Assembly: GCA_004323695.1 (NCBI GenBank)
Contig: SCRU01000170.1
Span: forward strand, 1 to 45,193
Direction: 5' to 3'
From: Burkholderiaceae bacterium
GTDB taxonomy: Bacteria > Pseudomonadota > Gammaproteobacteria > Burkholderiales > Burkholderiaceae_C
Length of the DNA stretch: 45,193 nt
Shown here piece by piece: positions 43,901-45,193 of the stretch. The notes beneath the pieces were generated by a model. It saw only the letters and a list, made by a program, of their open reading frames with translations, searched no databases and was not told the origin of the DNA. A program made the position numbers and the translations under genes. Each line of letters begins with the position of its first letter. The stretch's first letter is position 1.

Positions 43901-45193
43901 GGTCGGGTTGCCATCGCTGAGCGCACCCGACTGACCGACGAAGATGTTGCGGGTCCCCAGGCCCTCGGCGCTCCAGATCGCGTCCGATTGGGTCGACACG
44001 TTCAGCCCGACGAGGTCGCCGCCGCCCAGCGCCGCGCCCATGGTGGCAGGCGGGGCAAACAGCGGCGGAATGCCCGGCAGTTGATCCGAATCGAAACTCG
44101 TCACCGGATCGGCAATCACCATCTGCACCGGGCGTGAACAAATCGGATTGCCGCCCGCGGACTTGGCCCGATAGGGGTTCTTCCATGGCGATGCCGCTGT
44201 TCCCATCAGCGGCAGGCGCAGCCTGGTATCCGGGCTGTCGGCATTGCCTACGCCCGCAGCGTAGGCAGCGGTCGGCGGCGCCTTGCCGGAAAAGTAGCGC
44301 AGGCCTTCGTACATCATCTCGCCCACAGGCGCGCCCCACGATTCGCAATCGCCCTGCGCCCTGGGCGACGAGAAGCTGGTGCCGCAGTAATAGCTGGACC
44401 CGTTCCAGCCGTAGATGGAGAGCCGGTCTATCGTGCGCGCGATGCCATCCACCGTGGCGGAACCCTCCATCACCTGTTGGAAAACACCGTTGGCAGGATT
44501 GACTTCGCTGGCAAAGCTGCCGATGTTGCGGCGTACCACGCCCCCCGAATAGTTGTTTTGGTAGGACCCGGTGATCAAGCCAAATTTCAATGCGTCATTG
44601 ACCGAGTATTCATGCAGCGCGCCGGTCGGCTTCCACACCGTGGGCTTTGCGGCCGGGTAGCCCACGCAACCGTCCTCGCGCGCGCCGCTGAGCGCCACGC
44701 AGGCTTCGACCGTGAGCGAGTAGGCCGTGCTCGCCACCGAACTGCGGCCTCCGCCAATCGAGAAATTCGCCGAGTCAGCCGCGATCGGGGCATAGCCGAC
44801 GTCGGTGGAAGCCCAGTTCCAGATACGCTCGGTGACCTGATCCGCATCCGTGATCACGCGCAGATCGGGCGCCGGCATCGGGAAGGGGTAACTGCCGGAG
44901 CCGGTATCGGACGGCGTGCTCGTGTAGGCCGGGCTGCGCACCGCAAACAGATGCTGCTTGCCCGCCTTGGGTGTCGCCAGAGCCGTGTAGTACGTGATGT
45001 TGTAACTGTCACGTCCCACCACGGGCCGGTACTCCTTGCCCCAGACATGGCTGTCTTGCGGAATGTAGGCCCCCTGCAATATCGTCAGACCAGTGGTTGG
45101 ATCGTCCATCCGATAACCGCCGTACAGGACCCTGCGCAGCGCATCCATGCGCGAGGTACTGACCCAGTTCAGCCAGTTTCCATGCCAGCGCGC
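40964..45193 (-). CDS. pilY1: PilY1/PilC-type pilus assembly protein (5' end cut by the window)
   Basis: 1409 codons are visible and the frame runs off the right edge, so the N-terminus, start and signal are missing. The visible start HGNWLNWVSTSRMDALRRVL then YGGYRMDD is typical PilY1/PilC N-terminal sequence. The C-terminal half is the PilC beta-propeller: GDIVNSDPQIISRKDYGY, AVGTNNGFFHIFDAQADAGG, GAGGDGAPTVFAIDASS, IFGNGYNSAAGTSNLYVVRL and YVYGADYKGNIWRFKLGDSN. PilY1 primes pilus assembly, may act at the tip and helps adhesion and twitching. pilE follows; other minor-pilin genes probably lie beyond the window. Confidence 0.9.
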   Translation of the reverse strand, partial: ARWHGNWLNWVSTSRMDALRRVLYGGYRMDDPTTGLTILQGAYIPQDSHVWGKEYRPVVGRDSYNITYYTALATPKAGKQHLFAVRSPAYTSTPSDTGSGSYPFPMPAPDLRVITDADQVTERIWNWASTDVGYAPIAADSANFSIGGGRSSVASTAYSLTVEACVALSGAREDGCVGYPAAKPTVWKPTGALHEYSVNDALKFGLITGSYQNNYSGGVVRRNIGSFASEVNPANGVFQQVMEGSATVDGIARTIDRLSIYGWNGSSYYCGTSFSSPRAQGDCESWGAPVGEMMYEGLRYFSGKAPPTAAYAAGVGNADSPDTRLRLPLMGTAASPWKNPYRAKSAGGNPICSRPVQMVIADPVTSFDSDQLPGIPPLFAPPATMGAALGGGDLVGLNVSTQSDAIWSAEGLGTRNIFVGQSGALSDGNPTAKPANSFAQIRGHAPDATQSQGSYYAAAVARFARVTGVDIGAPTASPAVPTVAGQPVDTLSVALGSVVPKIEVTWGGKKISIVPVSKSVGPASYVSSSAFGQYQATGAITGFYLDSFNNTSGPTGVDYNAAINGGRPTLSFVVNFSDSDEGTDNETDAIIGYNVSVNAAGKLVLALSPLNTTAAGIEMHVGYSITGTAKDGLYLDMTSKPGGGSPGVKYYLDTLTTPTAQDPAPSNGTRINAAVLPTTATTRTFDFGAGASAAGYLPHDPLWYAAKYGGAGITDARGDPTNYFRISNPAQLPDQMGKAFRSAAALAAVASTSVVGVGQRSLGSAAIYQANYDSLTWSSRLYAFGVSPAGEVSNTPLWEASAVLPAPALRTRLFLGRGGSSPPIALGPGSFGAMSPAEQADFGDAATLAYLLGDKSAEERNGGALRNRGTTAAGAQGSVLGDIVNSDPQIISRKDYGYSASDPSYAAYLDSINFEMLAVGTNNGFFHIFDAQADAGGGAELLGFMPQAARANIKELASPGYQHRNLVDGAIGIGHAKIATPTDAAVKWRTVVAGAGGDGAPTVFAIDASSKTFSANSILWEINKTALLAADPGDANGYAARFGNIMGRPAIGKLANGTWVAIFGNGYNSAAGTSNLYVVRLDTGAIVRVIPTNTVTVNGMGAIEIVRKTSGDQDTIDYVYGADYKGNIWRFKLGDSNPANWSSAGALIYKAPAAGRPITAEIRVGPAPASAKTQGGNMVYFGTGSYLSASDPATTNVQALYGIYDDLLHDLNTLAFVTDASLSSMTIAAGVGSDVRTTSTSATPDWFTVTGKKGWIVELKGANVVAGERVIAPPVRYTVAGVVDAFLFTSIVPSTDECDAGLDAWITGVDAMTGGYRKVFANLDENSVRIRGGSPRGVFVLQDGRQPTLYISQTVFNDTISTTSFVTGTGGEQSVSINGVDGRTRVISIDLTAPTASPRGRRQVWRQLK

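Noticed and set aside
1-45193. CRISPR arrays, prophage, insertion sequences, integrons
   Set aside because: No regularly spaced direct repeats, no Cas, transposase or integrase-like protein, and gene order looks like stable chromosome.

Overview
The window looks like ordinary chromosome from a GC-rich betaproteobacterium of the order Burkholderiales, most probably family Comamonadaceae. The signs are an EarP/EF-P(Arg32) pair, a polyhydroxyalkanoate phasin, the order cysS - glycosylase - accA - tilS - lysC - tRNA-Ser, UvrC-PgsA, a ZTP riboswitch ahead of glyA-nrdR, and a scattered family of short AT-rich palindromic elements that I associate with this family. I see no prophage, insertion sequence, CRISPR array or integrated plasmid. 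Layout: 1-720 holds tRNA-Val and hupB. 722-2920 holds a two-gene operon (tartrate/malate-type dehydrogenase, haloacetate-dehalogenase-like hydrolase) facing a fossil LysR regulator. 2921-6438 is a leftward run of uvrC, pgsA and an EamA exporter. 6514-9236 runs rightward: earP, efp and a LOG-family gene. 9256-15501 is a long leftward run: thioesterase, nitroreductase, pncB, NhaD-like antiporter, hydroxyacid dehydrogenase, rmuC. 15572-18227 has phaP with its operator-like repeats, a patatin lipoprotein and an SDR dehydrogenase. 18355-23913 is the leftward cysS-to-tRNA-Ser operon. 24086-27462 runs rightward: TPR protein, two cyclophilins, lpxH, mtfA. 27781-28346 carries two tandem DUF433 genes. 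28359-36891 is leftward: cytochrome b561, two YceI proteins, a DUF349 protein, and a giant AsmA/DUF748-like protein. 36892-37725 is a long non-coding stretch with a hairpin array, a LexA-type box and a promoter. 37726-40483 holds a lytic transglycosylase, then riboswitch-glyA-nrdR. 40494-45193 is the 3' end of a type IV pilus cluster (pilE and pilY1, the latter cut by the window edge). Most genes are housekeeping: translation fidelity (EF-P and the enzyme that modifies it, TilS, CysS), DNA repair (UvrC, RmuC, AlkA-like glycosylase), fatty-acid and lipid A synthesis (AccA, PgsA, LpxH), one-carbon metabolism and dNTP control (GlyA, NrdR), and cell envelope. The most unusual signal is the dispersed ~60-70 bp element (ten probable copies in 45 kb). 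It has a TTGCTAT / ATAGC inverted-repeat head and a loosely conserved tail with a CAAGGG-like core, and six copies lie inside genes while keeping the frame. Other points worth a second look are the LysR fossil, the toxin-less DUF433 duplication, the hairpin array near a LexA box, and paired repeats flanking the phaP promoter. All family assignments were made by eye from sequence; no database search was run.
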